From assembly GCA_000634195.1 (NCBI GenBank), contig JFLT01000016.1, positions 1-51,238 of the forward strand: a DNA stretch of 51,238 nt, given 5' to 3'. Below the pieces are notes generated by a model. The model was not told the DNA's origin. It saw only the letters and a list, made by a program, of their open reading frames with translations, and searched no databases. Below are positions 6,768 to 13,284 of this stretch, one piece after another; position 1 is the stretch's first letter, and each line of letters begins with the position of its first letter. The translations under genes and the position numbers were made by a program. This stretch comes from Prochlorococcus sp. scB243_495D8 (lineage in GTDB: Bacteria > Cyanobacteriota > Cyanobacteriia > PCC-6307 > Cyanobiaceae).

Positions 6768-7565
6768 ATGAATGATAAGAAAGTAATTTGGAAAAGAAAA
6801 CCGTTAATAAAAAATAGGTTATTAAGAATTGGATTAATTTTGCTAATTAGTACTTACTTATTATCTGTTTTCCTAACTACCGAAATTGATTGGCAAAGAA
6901 TTCTTGAAGGGATCCCAAGGGGTAAAAATTTTATATTTGCTTTTTTCCCTCCAGATTTTATAACTAGATCTGATGAGATTTTGGCAGGCATTTTTGAAAG
7001 TCTATGGATGACTATTGTTGCAACTATTGTGGGGATACTTATTTCTATACCTGTATCCTTAGGGGCGGCTAAAAACATAGCTCCTAAATTTATTTATTTC
7101 TTATCAAGAGGAGTTATCACATTGTCGAGGAGTTTTCAGGAAGTTATCCTAGCAATATTTTTTGTCAAGTTAATGGGTTTTGGACCTTTTGCTGGGATGG
7201 TAACTCTGAGTTTATCGACAATAGGGTTTTTCGCTAAATTATTATCTGAAGATATTGAAGACATAAATAAATCCCAAGCTGAAGCAATCAAATCTACTGG
7301 CAGCAGTTGGTTTCAATGGGTTAATTATGGTGTCCAGCCTCAAGTTATGCCAAGATTTATTGGATTATCTTTATACAGATTGGATATTAATTTTAGAGAG
7401 TCTGCGGTGATTGGAATTGTTGGGGGAGGAGGTATTGGTTCTACCTTAAATACAGCTTTTGATAGATATGAATTTGAGACTGCAGCGGCTGTTCTTATCG
7501 TAATTATTTCTATCGTGATGATTGTTGAATATACATCTAGTCATCTCAGGAAATTAATAAAGTAA
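6768..7565 (+). CDS. phnE: Phosphite/phosphonate ABC permease PhnE (first copy)
   Basis: 265 residues, about six membrane helices. The EAA-type loop is AEAIKSTGSSWFQWVNYGVQPQVMP, followed by the PhnE signature DINFRESAVIGIVGGGGIGSTL. PhnE-type permeases form the channel of phosphonate importers. Its stop overlaps the start of a second PhnE by one base (TAATG), implying translational coupling. The two permeases are about equal in length but clearly diverged, so they probably form a heterodimer. Confidence 0.88.
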   Translation: MNDKKVIWKRKPLIKNRLLRIGLILLISTYLLSVFLTTEIDWQRILEGIPRGKNFIFAFFPPDFITRSDEILAGIFESLWMTIVATIVGILISIPVSLGAAKNIAPKFIYFLSRGVITLSRSFQEVILAIFFVKLMGFGPFAGMVTLSLSTIGFFAKLLSEDIEDINKSQAEAIKSTGSSWFQWVNYGVQPQVMPRFIGLSLYRLDINFRESAVIGIVGGGGIGSTLNTAFDRYEFETAAAVLIVIISIVMIVEYTSSHLRKLIK

Positions 7566-8380
7566 TGCCAATAATAAAACAAAAGGATTACAAAACCTGG
7601 AAAAAATTTGATCGAAAAAGAGATTTACAAAACTGGCTTTGTTGGTTCTTAGGTACTTTAATTTTTAGCTTTTGTTTCGGTCTGATTAGTAGTAAAACAA
7701 TCTGGTTTTATGTATTTGATTCACATAATGAGGCTTTAGATCTTTTAGGTAGGATGTTTCCTCCAGAAACTAATTATTTCTTAACTTTAATAAAACCTAT
7801 TTGGGATACTTTAAATATCGCGACTATTGGTACAACGATTGGAACTTTAATTGCAATACCATTAGCTTTTTTATCCGCAAACAATACTACCCCAAGTAAA
7901 AAGTTTTTAAGACCTTTAGCCTTATTTTGCATAGTTTCAAGCAGATCAATTAATTCAGTAATCTGGGCATTACTTCTTGTTGCAGTTGTCGGTCCGGGAG
8001 TCTTGGCTGGCATAATTGCTATCGGATTAAGATCGATTGGATTTTGTGGAAAATTACTTTATGAAGCTATAGAGGAAATTGATGAAAACCAAATTGAAGC
8101 TATTGAGGCAACAGGGGCAAATAAAGCACAAATTATGACCTTTGGCATAGTGCCTCAAATTCTCCCAGCATTTACGAGTATTTCTATTTATAGGTGGGAT
8201 ATAAATATAAGAGAAGCAACTGTTGTTGGCTTAGTTGGAGCAGGAGGTATAGGGATAGAATTAGATGCTCAAATAGGAGACTTAGCTTGGGCTAAGGTAT
8301 CAGTTATTTTATTAACAATAGTAGTGGCAGTAGTTTTTAGTGAATGGATTACAGCAAAAATAAGAAAGGCTATTATTTAG
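7565..8380 (+). CDS. phnE: Phosphite/phosphonate ABC permease PhnE (second copy)
   Basis: 271 residues with the same architecture as its neighbour: a membrane-spanning N-terminus, EAIEATGANKAQIMTFGIVPQILP loop and DINIREATVVGLVGAGGIG signature. ATG at 7565 overlaps the upstream stop. It completes a PhnD-C-E-E transporter. No gene for C-P lyase, PhnY/PhnZ or phosphite dehydrogenase follows, so processing of the imported compound must be encoded elsewhere. The next gene, 45 bases on, is an arsenite pump. Confidence 0.88.
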   Translation: MPIIKQKDYKTWKKFDRKRDLQNWLCWFLGTLIFSFCFGLISSKTIWFYVFDSHNEALDLLGRMFPPETNYFLTLIKPIWDTLNIATIGTTIGTLIAIPLAFLSANNTTPSKKFLRPLALFCIVSSRSINSVIWALLLVAVVGPGVLAGIIAIGLRSIGFCGKLLYEAIEEIDENQIEAIEATGANKAQIMTFGIVPQILPAFTSISIYRWDINIREATVVGLVGAGGIGIELDAQIGDLAWAKVSVILLTIVVAVVFSEWITAKIRKAII

Positions 8381-8425
8381 ACTAAATTAAATACTAGTAT
8401 GAATAGTTAAGTAAAGATAAATTAA

Positions 8426-9436
8426 ATGCAATTTTCTGATAGATATCTAAGTATTTGGGTTTTCTTAGCAATGTGTATTGGATCTTTATCCGGTTATTTA
8501 TTTCCTAATTTATCTCAATTTATAGGCGGATTAGAACTCTCAAGAATAAATCTTCCAATAGCAATTCTTATCTGGGGAATGATTTTCCCAATGATGTTAT
8601 CAATAGATTTCAAGTCAATAATAAATTTGAAATATAAGATTAAAGGATTTTCTATTGTCCTTTTTATTAATTGGTTAATAAAACCAGTTTCAATGGCAAT
8701 CATTGCAGCCTCTTTTTTATATTTTTTATATGGTAATTTGATAGATCCTGTACTTGCTAAAGAATATGTTTCTGGAATGATTCTATTAGGAATAGCGCCA
8801 TGTACAGCAATGGTTTTTGTCTGGAGTAATCTTGCTAAAGGCGATCCTTTATTTACTTTAATACAAGTAGCTATTAATGATCTAATATTAATTTTAGCCT
8901 TTCCATTATTGTCAAAAATTCTTTTAGGATTTAACAGTATAGATATCCCGTTAGATACTGTTTTCGGTTCTGTAATAATCTTTATTTTGGTACCACTTTT
9001 TCTAGCAATATTTTTAAAAAATAAAATCTATAGCGAAAAAAAAATAAAAAGTATTTTGAATAAAAGTAAAAGTTATTCGTTATTTTTTTTAATTCTTACA
9101 GTCTTTTTATTATTCTTTGTTCAATCAAAATCTATATTACAAAATCCTATTCATATAATCTTAATTTCAATTCCATTAATAATACAGACTCTTTTTATTT
9201 TTTATTTAACTGCTTTTTCAATGAAGTTTTTTAGGCAAAAGTATTCTATTTCCTGTCCAGGCTCGATGATAGCCGCTTCAAACTTTTTTGAACTTGCAGT
9301 AGCTGTATCGATAACTCTTTTTGGTATTAATTCAGGAGCTGCTTTGGCTACCATAGTTGGGGTACTAGTAGAAGTTCCTTTGATGCTTTATTTAGTAAAT
9401 ATTTCGAAGTCTTCCAAAATATTATTTATAAATTAA
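8426..9436 (+). CDS. acr3: ACR3-type arsenite efflux permease
   Basis: 336 residues, about ten membrane helices, with the ACR3 hallmark GIAPCTAMVFVWSNLAKGD around Cys126 and the FELAVAVSITLFG helix near the C-terminus. ACR3 exports As(OH)3 from the cytoplasm by the proton motive force. Its place directly behind a P-compound importer fits the known link between phosphorus scavenging and arsenic: high-capacity P uptake lets in arsenate, which is reduced and must be expelled. An arsM homologue lies 28 kb away. Its 3' end overlaps the convergent gene at 9426 by 11 bases. Confidence 0.88.
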   Translation: MQFSDRYLSIWVFLAMCIGSLSGYLFPNLSQFIGGLELSRINLPIAILIWGMIFPMMLSIDFKSIINLKYKIKGFSIVLFINWLIKPVSMAIIAASFLYFLYGNLIDPVLAKEYVSGMILLGIAPCTAMVFVWSNLAKGDPLFTLIQVAINDLILILAFPLLSKILLGFNSIDIPLDTVFGSVIIFILVPLFLAIFLKNKIYSEKKIKSILNKSKSYSLFFLILTVFLLFFVQSKSILQNPIHIILISIPLIIQTLFIFYLTAFSMKFFRQKYSISCPGSMIAASNFFELAVAVSITLFGINSGAALATIVGVLVEVPLMLYLVNISKSSKILFIN

Positions 9437-9593
9437 TATTTTCTTCTTCAAGTTTTTTCTTTAGTTCTAGTGGCATATAAGCAATATCTTTTTTAACTGC
9501 ATCTATCGCATCTTTATACTTTTGAGGATTAGATAAAAGCGTTTTTATCAAGTTGTATTGACTTTCTATTTCCTGAGAGGAAAATTTACTCAT
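9426..9593 (-). CDS. 55-residue helical hypothetical protein
   Basis: ATG at 9593-9591 and TAA at 9428-9426 define 55 codons. The product is charged and helical (FSSQEIESQYNLIKTLLSN, AVKKDIAYMPLELKKKLEE), with no Cys and no signal. Family not recognised, though the style is that of small conserved picocyanobacterial proteins. It overlaps the 3' end of acr3 by 11 bases on the other strand. Confidence 0.6.
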   Translation of the reverse strand: MSKFSSQEIESQYNLIKTLLSNPQKYKDAIDAVKKDIAYMPLELKKKLEEENINL

Positions 9594-9617
9594 TATTAAA
9601 AACTTATTACTTTTTTT

Positions 9618-9637
9618 ATTTTAGATTGACTGTCAAT
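9618..9637 (-). repeat. Repeat element core, copy D
   Basis: Minus strand ATTGACAGTCAATCTAAAAT. The core ATTGAC-A-GTCAAT is a perfect palindrome here. Unlike copies A, B and C it is not at the end of a recognised gene; it lies between two divergent starts. A TTGACT (9626) is present on the plus strand, so in this copy the element may act as a promoter part. Confidence 0.5.
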
Positions 9638-9690
9638 TTAATCTGTCTTTAAATATCAACTCCTAAAATCAATTTAATTTTTAAATTATT

Positions 9691-9948
9691 TTGGGTTACT
9701 TAAAAAAAAATTTTATTAAATCACTTAAAATTAGAGGGTCCATATTTTTAATTGTGTTAATTATTGGATTTATTTACTCAAGTCCAAAATCAAAAGTAAT
9801 TATTGCAAATTCTTTGACTTCTTCCGCTAAATTTTTAAACGAAACTTTAGAAACAACAGATAAAGATAGTTGGTTTTCTGAACCTGATTTCATTTTTAGT
9901 CTTAGGTTAAAATTACGAGAATTATTGAGAGGAACTCAAAGAGGTTGA
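9691..9948 (+). CDS. Small single-membrane-helix protein, paralogue of the gene at 10339
   Basis: 85 residues from a TTG start (TTG GGT TAC TTA). A basic N-terminus is followed by one hydrophobic helix (GSIFLIVLIIGFIYSS) and a soluble tail of about 50 residues. The tail shares the spaced pattern P-x-S-(x)3-IA-(x)2-L-(x)4-x-FL-(x)2-T-(x)4-D-(x)2-x-W with the 70-residue protein at 10339-10551, so the two are paralogues. Family unknown. An inner or thylakoid membrane location is inferred from the helix. Confidence 0.6.
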   Translation: MGYLKKNFIKSLKIRGSIFLIVLIIGFIYSSPKSKVIIANSLTSSAKFLNETLETTDKDSWFSEPDFIFSLRLKLRELLRGTQRG

Positions 9949-9972
9949 GAAGGAGCTAAATGCTAATTATGG

Positions 9973-9989
9973 TAGATCGACTGTCAATC
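9973..9989 (-). repeat. Repeat element core, copy C (contains a stop codon)
   Basis: Plus strand TAGATCGACTGTCAATC, identical to copy B over 17 bases. The TGA stop of the gene at 9984-10292 lies inside the element. The bases that follow on the minus strand form only a poor hairpin, unlike copies A, B and E. Confidence 0.65.
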
Positions 9990-10292
9990 GTGATATCCAA
10001 CTTTAGAAACAATATTTCCTGAAACAGGGTCAGTAACTCCAAGTTCTGGAGACAACTCTTCCATAAATCCTCTAACCTCATCAAGGTGAGCAATCATAGC
10101 TGGTCTTTGAGCTGAAATAGCTTCTGCACTTTTCCAGATCCCAACAAAACAGTAATCATAATCTCCAGTTTTAGCGATATATCTTTGAGTCATCCCCTCA
10201 AAACTTGTTTTATCTATTACTTTGAAATACTTATCTACACAATCAGACTTTAATTTAAATCGAACAACATTCATGAAATTTTGAGCAGTCAT
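9984..10292 (-). CDS. Monooxygenase-like dimeric alpha/beta-barrel protein
   Basis: 102 residues with the beta-alpha-beta layout of the antibiotic biosynthesis monooxygenase / stress-response barrel superfamily: NFMNVVRFKLKSDCVDKYFK, then DYDYCFVGIWKSAEAISAQ and HLDEVRGFMEELSPELG. Members are small cofactor-free oxygenases or sensors; no substrate can be given. The ATG directly follows the seven-T run of a hairpin (10293-10317), and the stop lies within repeat copy C. It probably either escapes that terminator or has its own promoter. Confidence 0.55.
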   Translation of the reverse strand: MTAQNFMNVVRFKLKSDCVDKYFKVIDKTSFEGMTQRYIAKTGDYDYCFVGIWKSAEAISAQRPAMIAHLDEVRGFMEELSPELGVTDPVSGNIVSKVGYHD

Positions 10293-10317
10293 AAAAAAAG
10301 AGGGTTTTTATACCCTC
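10293..10317 (-). terminator. Hairpin plus seven-T run abutting the next start codon
   Basis: Minus strand: GAGGG/CCCTC stem (10317-10313 with 10304-10300), then seven Ts, then the ATG at 10292. It lies about 22 bases after the stop of the gene at 10339-10551. It is the hairpin part of repeat copy B; the GGAGGG half looks like a Shine-Dalgarno that the stem would mask. Confidence 0.65.
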
Positions 10318-10318
10318 C

Positions 10319-10341
10319 AATTTTAGATCGACTGTCAATCA
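10319..10341 (-). repeat. Gene-3'-end repeat element, copy B
   Basis: Minus strand begins with the TGA stop of the gene at 10339-10551, then TTGACAGTCGATCTAAAA and the hairpin at 10293-10317. The core equals copy C over 17 bases and closely matches copy A over more than 40 bases including the hairpin. Confidence 0.7.
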
Positions 10342-10551
10342 ATAAGCAGTTCCTCCTAATTTCTCAAGTAATTCATACTTATCTCTTTTCTCATACCACT
10401 TATTTAAATCTTCTTCACTTACTGTTTTAAATAAAAATAAGGATATCTTTTCTAAATAATCAGCAATATAAATTCTTGAAATTGGGTTTAGAGAAACATA
10501 AATTATGGTAATTAAAACTAATAAAAGCTCAACTAGGAGTATGCGTTTCAT
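10339..10551 (-). CDS. 70-residue single-membrane-helix protein
   Basis: A hydrophobic helix (about residues 4-22, LLVELLLVLITIIYVSL) is followed by a soluble tail ending ELLEKLGGTAY. The tail shares the P.S...IA..L.....FL..T....D...W pattern with the protein at 9691-9948. Its stop codon is the first triplet of repeat copy B. It starts eight bases after the PDZ-protein stop and is probably in one transcript with the PDZ and cupredoxin genes. Function unknown; membrane location inferred. Confidence 0.6.
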   Translation of the reverse strand: MKRILLVELLLVLITIIYVSLNPISRIYIADYLEKISLFLFKTVSEEDLNKWYEKRDKYELLEKLGGTAY

Positions 10552-10559
10552 TCAGAAAT

Positions 10560-11129
10560 TTAAATTGAAGTTCCTTTTTTGAGCTTTGACGAGGAATCAT
10601 TTTCTGGAAAAATCTGTTTTATATTTTCTGGAAAGAAAAACTCTAATTGCCTCCTTAAATCACCTTCATATAAATAGTCTTTTGTTGAGACTTTAAAAGT
10701 ATCTCTTACTAATCGAACATTTATTTTTTCCTTTTTACCTGCCTCATTAATTCTTGATAAAACTAATTTAATTGGCTTATCTTTTGGTCCTTTTATGAGA
10801 GAAACAGCTTCATTTATACCCATTCCTTTAGTTGATTTGCCATCTATTTTTATGATTACATCATTTGGTTTAATGTCAGCTGAAGCAGCAGGTGAATCAT
10901 TTATTACAGATTGAATAGTTAATTCAGCAGTGTCACTATTGAGAAAAAGCCTTATTCCAATCCCTGATATTTCCTTATCTTTTTTATGAGATAGTTTTTT
11001 ATTAGTTTTCACACATCCTGCATAATCTCGTGCTTCTAAACATTTTTTATGTAATTCATCAGATATTTCAGCATTAACAGCAGTTGGTAAAGCGAGGGCA
11101 GCTAGTAATGGGAGTAGTAAGCGTTTCAT
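10560..11129 (-). CDS. Secreted PDZ-domain protein
   Basis: 189 residues. The signal peptide MKRLLLPLLAALALPTAVNA is cleaved near residue 20. A short Cys-containing N-terminal region (KKCLEARDYAGC) precedes one PDZ domain (about residues 55-145: GIGIRLFLNS, IQSVINDSPAASADIKPNDVI, IKIDGKSTKGMGINEAVSLI). No protease domain follows, so this is a free periplasmic or lumenal PDZ scaffold. PDZ domains bind protein C-termini, often in envelope quality control. It starts four bases after the cupredoxin stop. Confidence 0.75.
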   Translation of the reverse strand: MKRLLLPLLAALALPTAVNAEISDELHKKCLEARDYAGCVKTNKKLSHKKDKEISGIGIRLFLNSDTAELTIQSVINDSPAASADIKPNDVIIKIDGKSTKGMGINEAVSLIKGPKDKPIKLVLSRINEAGKKEKINVRLVRDTFKVSTKDYLYEGDLRRQLEFFFPENIKQIFPENDSSSKLKKGTSI

Positions 11130-11133
11130 TTAT

Positions 11134-11538
11134 TTATTCAACAATAATTGAGCCTCCCATCCCAAAAGGTGCATGAGGAGAACAAACATAATAGTATTTC
11201 CCAGCTGATACACCCGTTGTGTTCCATGATAGTTTTCCATCTTGAGTTCCAGGGGTACCTGATAATGTCCCTTTGGTTACTTGATCACCGCCTCCACGAG
11301 AAAATTCAGTCTTTATATAAAACGGATGACTAAACGCATCAACATTAAAAACAATAGTATCTCCTTTATTAACAGTAACTGTAGGATCATTCCCACTTAC
11401 AGATCCATTTTTATCTTTACCACTAAGAATATAGTTTTCTATACTTTCTGCTGAAACATCAATAAAGTAAGTCTCTGACTTTGCATTCGCTGGAAATGAA
11501 AAACCTAAAAGCAAAGGCAATAATAAAAGTGAACGCAT
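11134..11538 (-). CDS. Secreted cupredoxin-like copper protein
   Basis: 134 residues with a signal peptide (MRSLLLLPLLLGFSFPANA). The mature domain has type 1 copper ligands in the plastocyanin order: His71 (FSHPFYIK), Cys119 and His122 (YYVCSPHAPFGM), Met127. Type 1 copper proteins carry single electrons in the lumen or periplasm. It is not the main plastocyanin: the loop sequences differ and the middle is rich in Gly and Thr. It could be an electron carrier or copper binder. It leads an operon with the PDZ and small membrane proteins. Hairpin copy E lies about 30 bases upstream of its ATG. Confidence 0.78.
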   Translation of the reverse strand: MRSLLLLPLLLGFSFPANAKSETYFIDVSAESIENYILSGKDKNGSVSGNDPTVTVNKGDTIVFNVDAFSHPFYIKTEFSRGGGDQVTKGTLSGTPGTQDGKLSWNTTGVSAGKYYYVCSPHAPFGMGGSIIVE

Positions 11539-11566
11539 AAACTTAAGGAATTTATATAAACATATT

Positions 11567-11591
11567 AAAAAAAAAAGGAGCTAATTGCCCC
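11567..11591 (-). terminator. Hairpin plus ten-T run
   Basis: Minus strand: GGGGC (11591-11587) pairs with GCTCC (11581-11577), one G:T pair, 5-base loop, followed by ten Ts. A strong intrinsic terminator shape. It is the hairpin part of repeat copy E and stands upstream of the cupredoxin gene. Confidence 0.65.
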
Positions 11592-11597
11592 TTATTT

Positions 11598-11613
11598 TAG
11601 ATTAATTGTCAAT
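11598..11613 (-). repeat. Repeat element core, copy E (diverged)
   Basis: Minus strand ATTGACAATTAATCTA, followed by AAATA and the hairpin at 11567-11591. It shares ATTGACA...ATCTAAAAT and the hairpin-plus-T-run layout with copies A and B, but the centre is changed. Confidence 0.45.
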
Positions 11614-11708
11614 AATGCACTAGTTATCGCACTATTTTGCTTCTGAAAGATCAGAAGTAAATTCATATCAAAGGATTAAAGAGATTAACCACTCCCTATA
11701 TGAGGGAT

Positions 11709-11906
11709 TTAGCCCCAATGTGGGTCGTCATCATCTCCTCCTGTATCCCATGCTGAACCTACTGTTAGCTCATCATCAATTATGGAGGGTTGGAGGGTTT
11801 GGAGGGTTTGTTTCTTTTCTTTCTCTATATATATGATTATTTTTAATTTTTTTAGAGTTTTTAGAGTTTGAACCTTCCATACCTTCCATAGATTTTGCAT
11901 TTGCAT
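11709..11906 (-). CDS. Possible short ORF with Asp-rich tail, built over tandem repeats
   Basis: A 65-codon frame from ATG 11906. Its N-terminal two thirds is low-complexity sequence dictated by 6- and 9-base tandem duplications. The C-terminal end (TVGSAWDTGGDDDDPHWG) is not repetitive and looks like genuine coding sequence. A small hairpin (TCCCT/AGGGA) follows the stop. A second minus frame across the same DNA reads ASNPFSGDANAKSMEGMEG and ends in TNPPNPPTLHN. The best reading is a decayed or shuffled gene fragment, perhaps from a mobile element beside tRNA-Thr. The rest of the 11539-11953 gap shows only repeat copy E. Confidence 0.3.
   Translation of the reverse strand: MQMQNLWKVWKVQTLKTLKKLKIIIYIEKEKKQTLQTLQPSIIDDELTVGSAWDTGGDDDDPHWG
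11784..11905. repeat. Stack of four different short tandem duplications
   Basis: Within 122 bases (plus strand): GGAGGGTTT-type unit three times (11784-11809), TTTTTAGAG twice (11849-11866), ACCTTCCAT twice (11872-11889), TTTGCA twice (11894-11905). Nearly all units are 6 or 9 bases, so reading frames are kept. Nothing like it was seen elsewhere in the window. Confidence 0.75.
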
Positions 11907-11953
11907 CTCCAGAAAAAGGATTTGAAGCTAGTAGTGGTCGGGCTTTTTAAGGA

Positions 11954-12025
<72 letters not shown>

Positions 12026-12034
12026 AATTTTAAG

Positions 12035-12116
12035 TGGGCCGGGTTGGATTTGAACCAACGTAGGCAGAGCCAGCGGATTTACAGTCCGCCCCCTTTAACC
12101 ACTCGGGCACCGACCC
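12035..12116 (-). tRNA. tRNA-Tyr (anticodon GTA)
   Basis: An 82-base class II tRNA: acceptor GGGTCGG/CCGGCCC, anticodon stem GCGGA/TCCGC with loop CTGTAAA, a long variable arm (TGGCTCTGCCTAC), T arm GTTGG-TTCAAAT-CCAAC, discriminator A. It is upstream of tRNA-Thr on the same strand and divergent from aroQ. Confidence 0.96.
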
Positions 12117-12218
12117 CCACTATTTGAACTTATCAGTTAATGGACACTTTGTGTGAAATTGTTTTGGTTTTTTTGTTTCTTTCTAGATAGCATTTGTAAA
12201 GAAAAAACATTATTGATG

Positions 12219-12659
12219 ATGAATATTTTATTGATAAATGGACCAAATCTAAATCTTTTGGGCACTAGAGAACCTGAAATATACGGTAATAAAACATTAA
12301 GTGAAATAGAAAAAGATTTAATTAAAGTTGCTAAAGAAAAAAGTATTAATCTTGAATGTTTTCAAAGTAATCACGAAGGAGAAATAGTAGATAAAATTCA
12401 GGAGTCTGTAAAAAGTATCCAAGGAATACTTATAAATGCTGGTGCTTTTACTCATACCTCGATTTCTATTCGTGATGCTTTAATTGGATCAAAAATTCCG
12501 TTTGTAGAGTTACATATTTCAAATATTTTCAGTAGAGAAGATTTTCGTAAAGAATCTTTTCTTACAGATAAAGCAATAGGAATTATTAGTGGATTCGGCA
12601 TATCAAGTTATTCCTTAGCTCTTGAAGGAATCATTGGATATTTGAGTATTAAAGATTAA
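12219..12659 (+). CDS. aroQ: 3-dehydroquinate dehydratase, type II
   Basis: 146 residues from [20 protein letters not shown], the type II dehydroquinase N-terminus, with the catalytic Tyr in EIYG, the [12 protein letters not shown] motif, [16 protein letters not shown] and [12 protein letters not shown]. It converts 3-dehydroquinate to 3-dehydroshikimate in the shikimate pathway. The frame runs 22 codons further upstream, but that extension is a hydrophobic, poorly conserved stretch; family length fits the start at 12219 (or the adjacent ATG at 12216). Its stop is directly followed by the ATG of miaE. Confidence 0.93.
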   Translation: MNILLINGPNLNLLGTREPEIYGNKTLSEIEKDLIKVAKEKSINLECFQSNHEGEIVDKIQESVKSIQGILINAGAFTHTSISIRDALIGSKIPFVELHISNIFSREDFRKESFLTDKAIGIISGFGISSYSLALEGIIGYLSIKD

Positions 12660-13268
12660 ATGCTAGTCGATTTTAAAAGGCCTAATTCTAATATTAAATA
12701 TTTATCGTCATTTACCTCAGATGAGTGGATTAAACTCGCATTATCTAATCCAATAGATATTCTTATTGACCATGCTCATTGTGAAAGAAAAGCAGCGGGA
12801 GTAGCTATTCAATTGATGTTTAGATATCCATCAGAACCAAATCTGGCAGAAGTTTTAAGTCCAATAGCGAGAGAGGAATTAGAGCATTTTGAAAAAATAC
12901 TTTATTTTTTAAAGGATCTTGGACATTCTCTTGAGTCCTTAAAACCGCCTCCATATGGAGCTGAATTGTCCAAGCATATAAGAAAGGAAGAGCCCAATAG
13001 AATGCTTGATAGTTTTTTAATAGCAGGACTTATTGAAGCAAGAAGTCATGAAAGATTAAGCTTGCTTGCGCTGAATTATGAAGATAAATCGTTTAAATCC
13101 CTTTATGAGTCTCTGCTAGAGAGTGAGGCAAGACATTTTGGAGTTTACTGGAAACTAGCGCAAACTAAATTCTCTAAAAATCGAACTTTCAAAAGGTTAG
13201 AGGAATTATCTGAAATTGAGTCATCAATATTGGCTGAAACTTTTGTATTGCCAAGGGTACATAGCTAA
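12660..13268 (+). CDS. miaE: tRNA 2-methylthio-N6-isopentenyladenosine hydroxylase
   Basis: 202 residues, a ferritin-like di-iron protein of the MiaE family. The iron ligands are visible as HAHCERKAAG, EELEHFEKIL, EARSHERLS and SEARHFGVYW. MiaE hydroxylates the isopentenyl group of ms2i6A37 in tRNAs reading UNN codons, using oxygen. It starts on the base after the aroQ stop, so the genes are coupled. The usual MiaE length is about 190-200 residues, so the protein is complete. Confidence 0.88.
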   Translation: MLVDFKRPNSNIKYLSSFTSDEWIKLALSNPIDILIDHAHCERKAAGVAIQLMFRYPSEPNLAEVLSPIAREELEHFEKILYFLKDLGHSLESLKPPPYGAELSKHIRKEEPNRMLDSFLIAGLIEARSHERLSLLALNYEDKSFKSLYESLLESEARHFGVYWKLAQTKFSKNRTFKRLEELSEIESSILAETFVLPRVHS

Positions 13269-13284
13269 AGTTAATAAAATAAAA

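Noticed and set aside
9960..10022. Short plus-strand frame starting ATG after AAGGAG
   Set aside because: About 20 codons, antisense to the end of the gene at 9984-10292 and overlapping repeat copy C; the AAGGAG is part of the degenerate hairpin region.
9973..10341. Repeat copies read as integron attC sites
   Set aside because: They lack the paired core sites and long imperfect stem of attC, and no integron integrase is present.
11148..11333. Plus-strand frame opposite the cupredoxin gene
   Set aside because: Antisense to a gene with intact copper ligands and signal peptide.
12153..12218. Upstream extension of aroQ
   Set aside because: Hydrophobic, Phe-rich stretch without family similarity; the conserved N-terminus starts at 12219.
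13216..13284. Upstream extension of cobI
   Set aside because: Overlaps the end of miaE in another frame; a good ATG stands at 13285.
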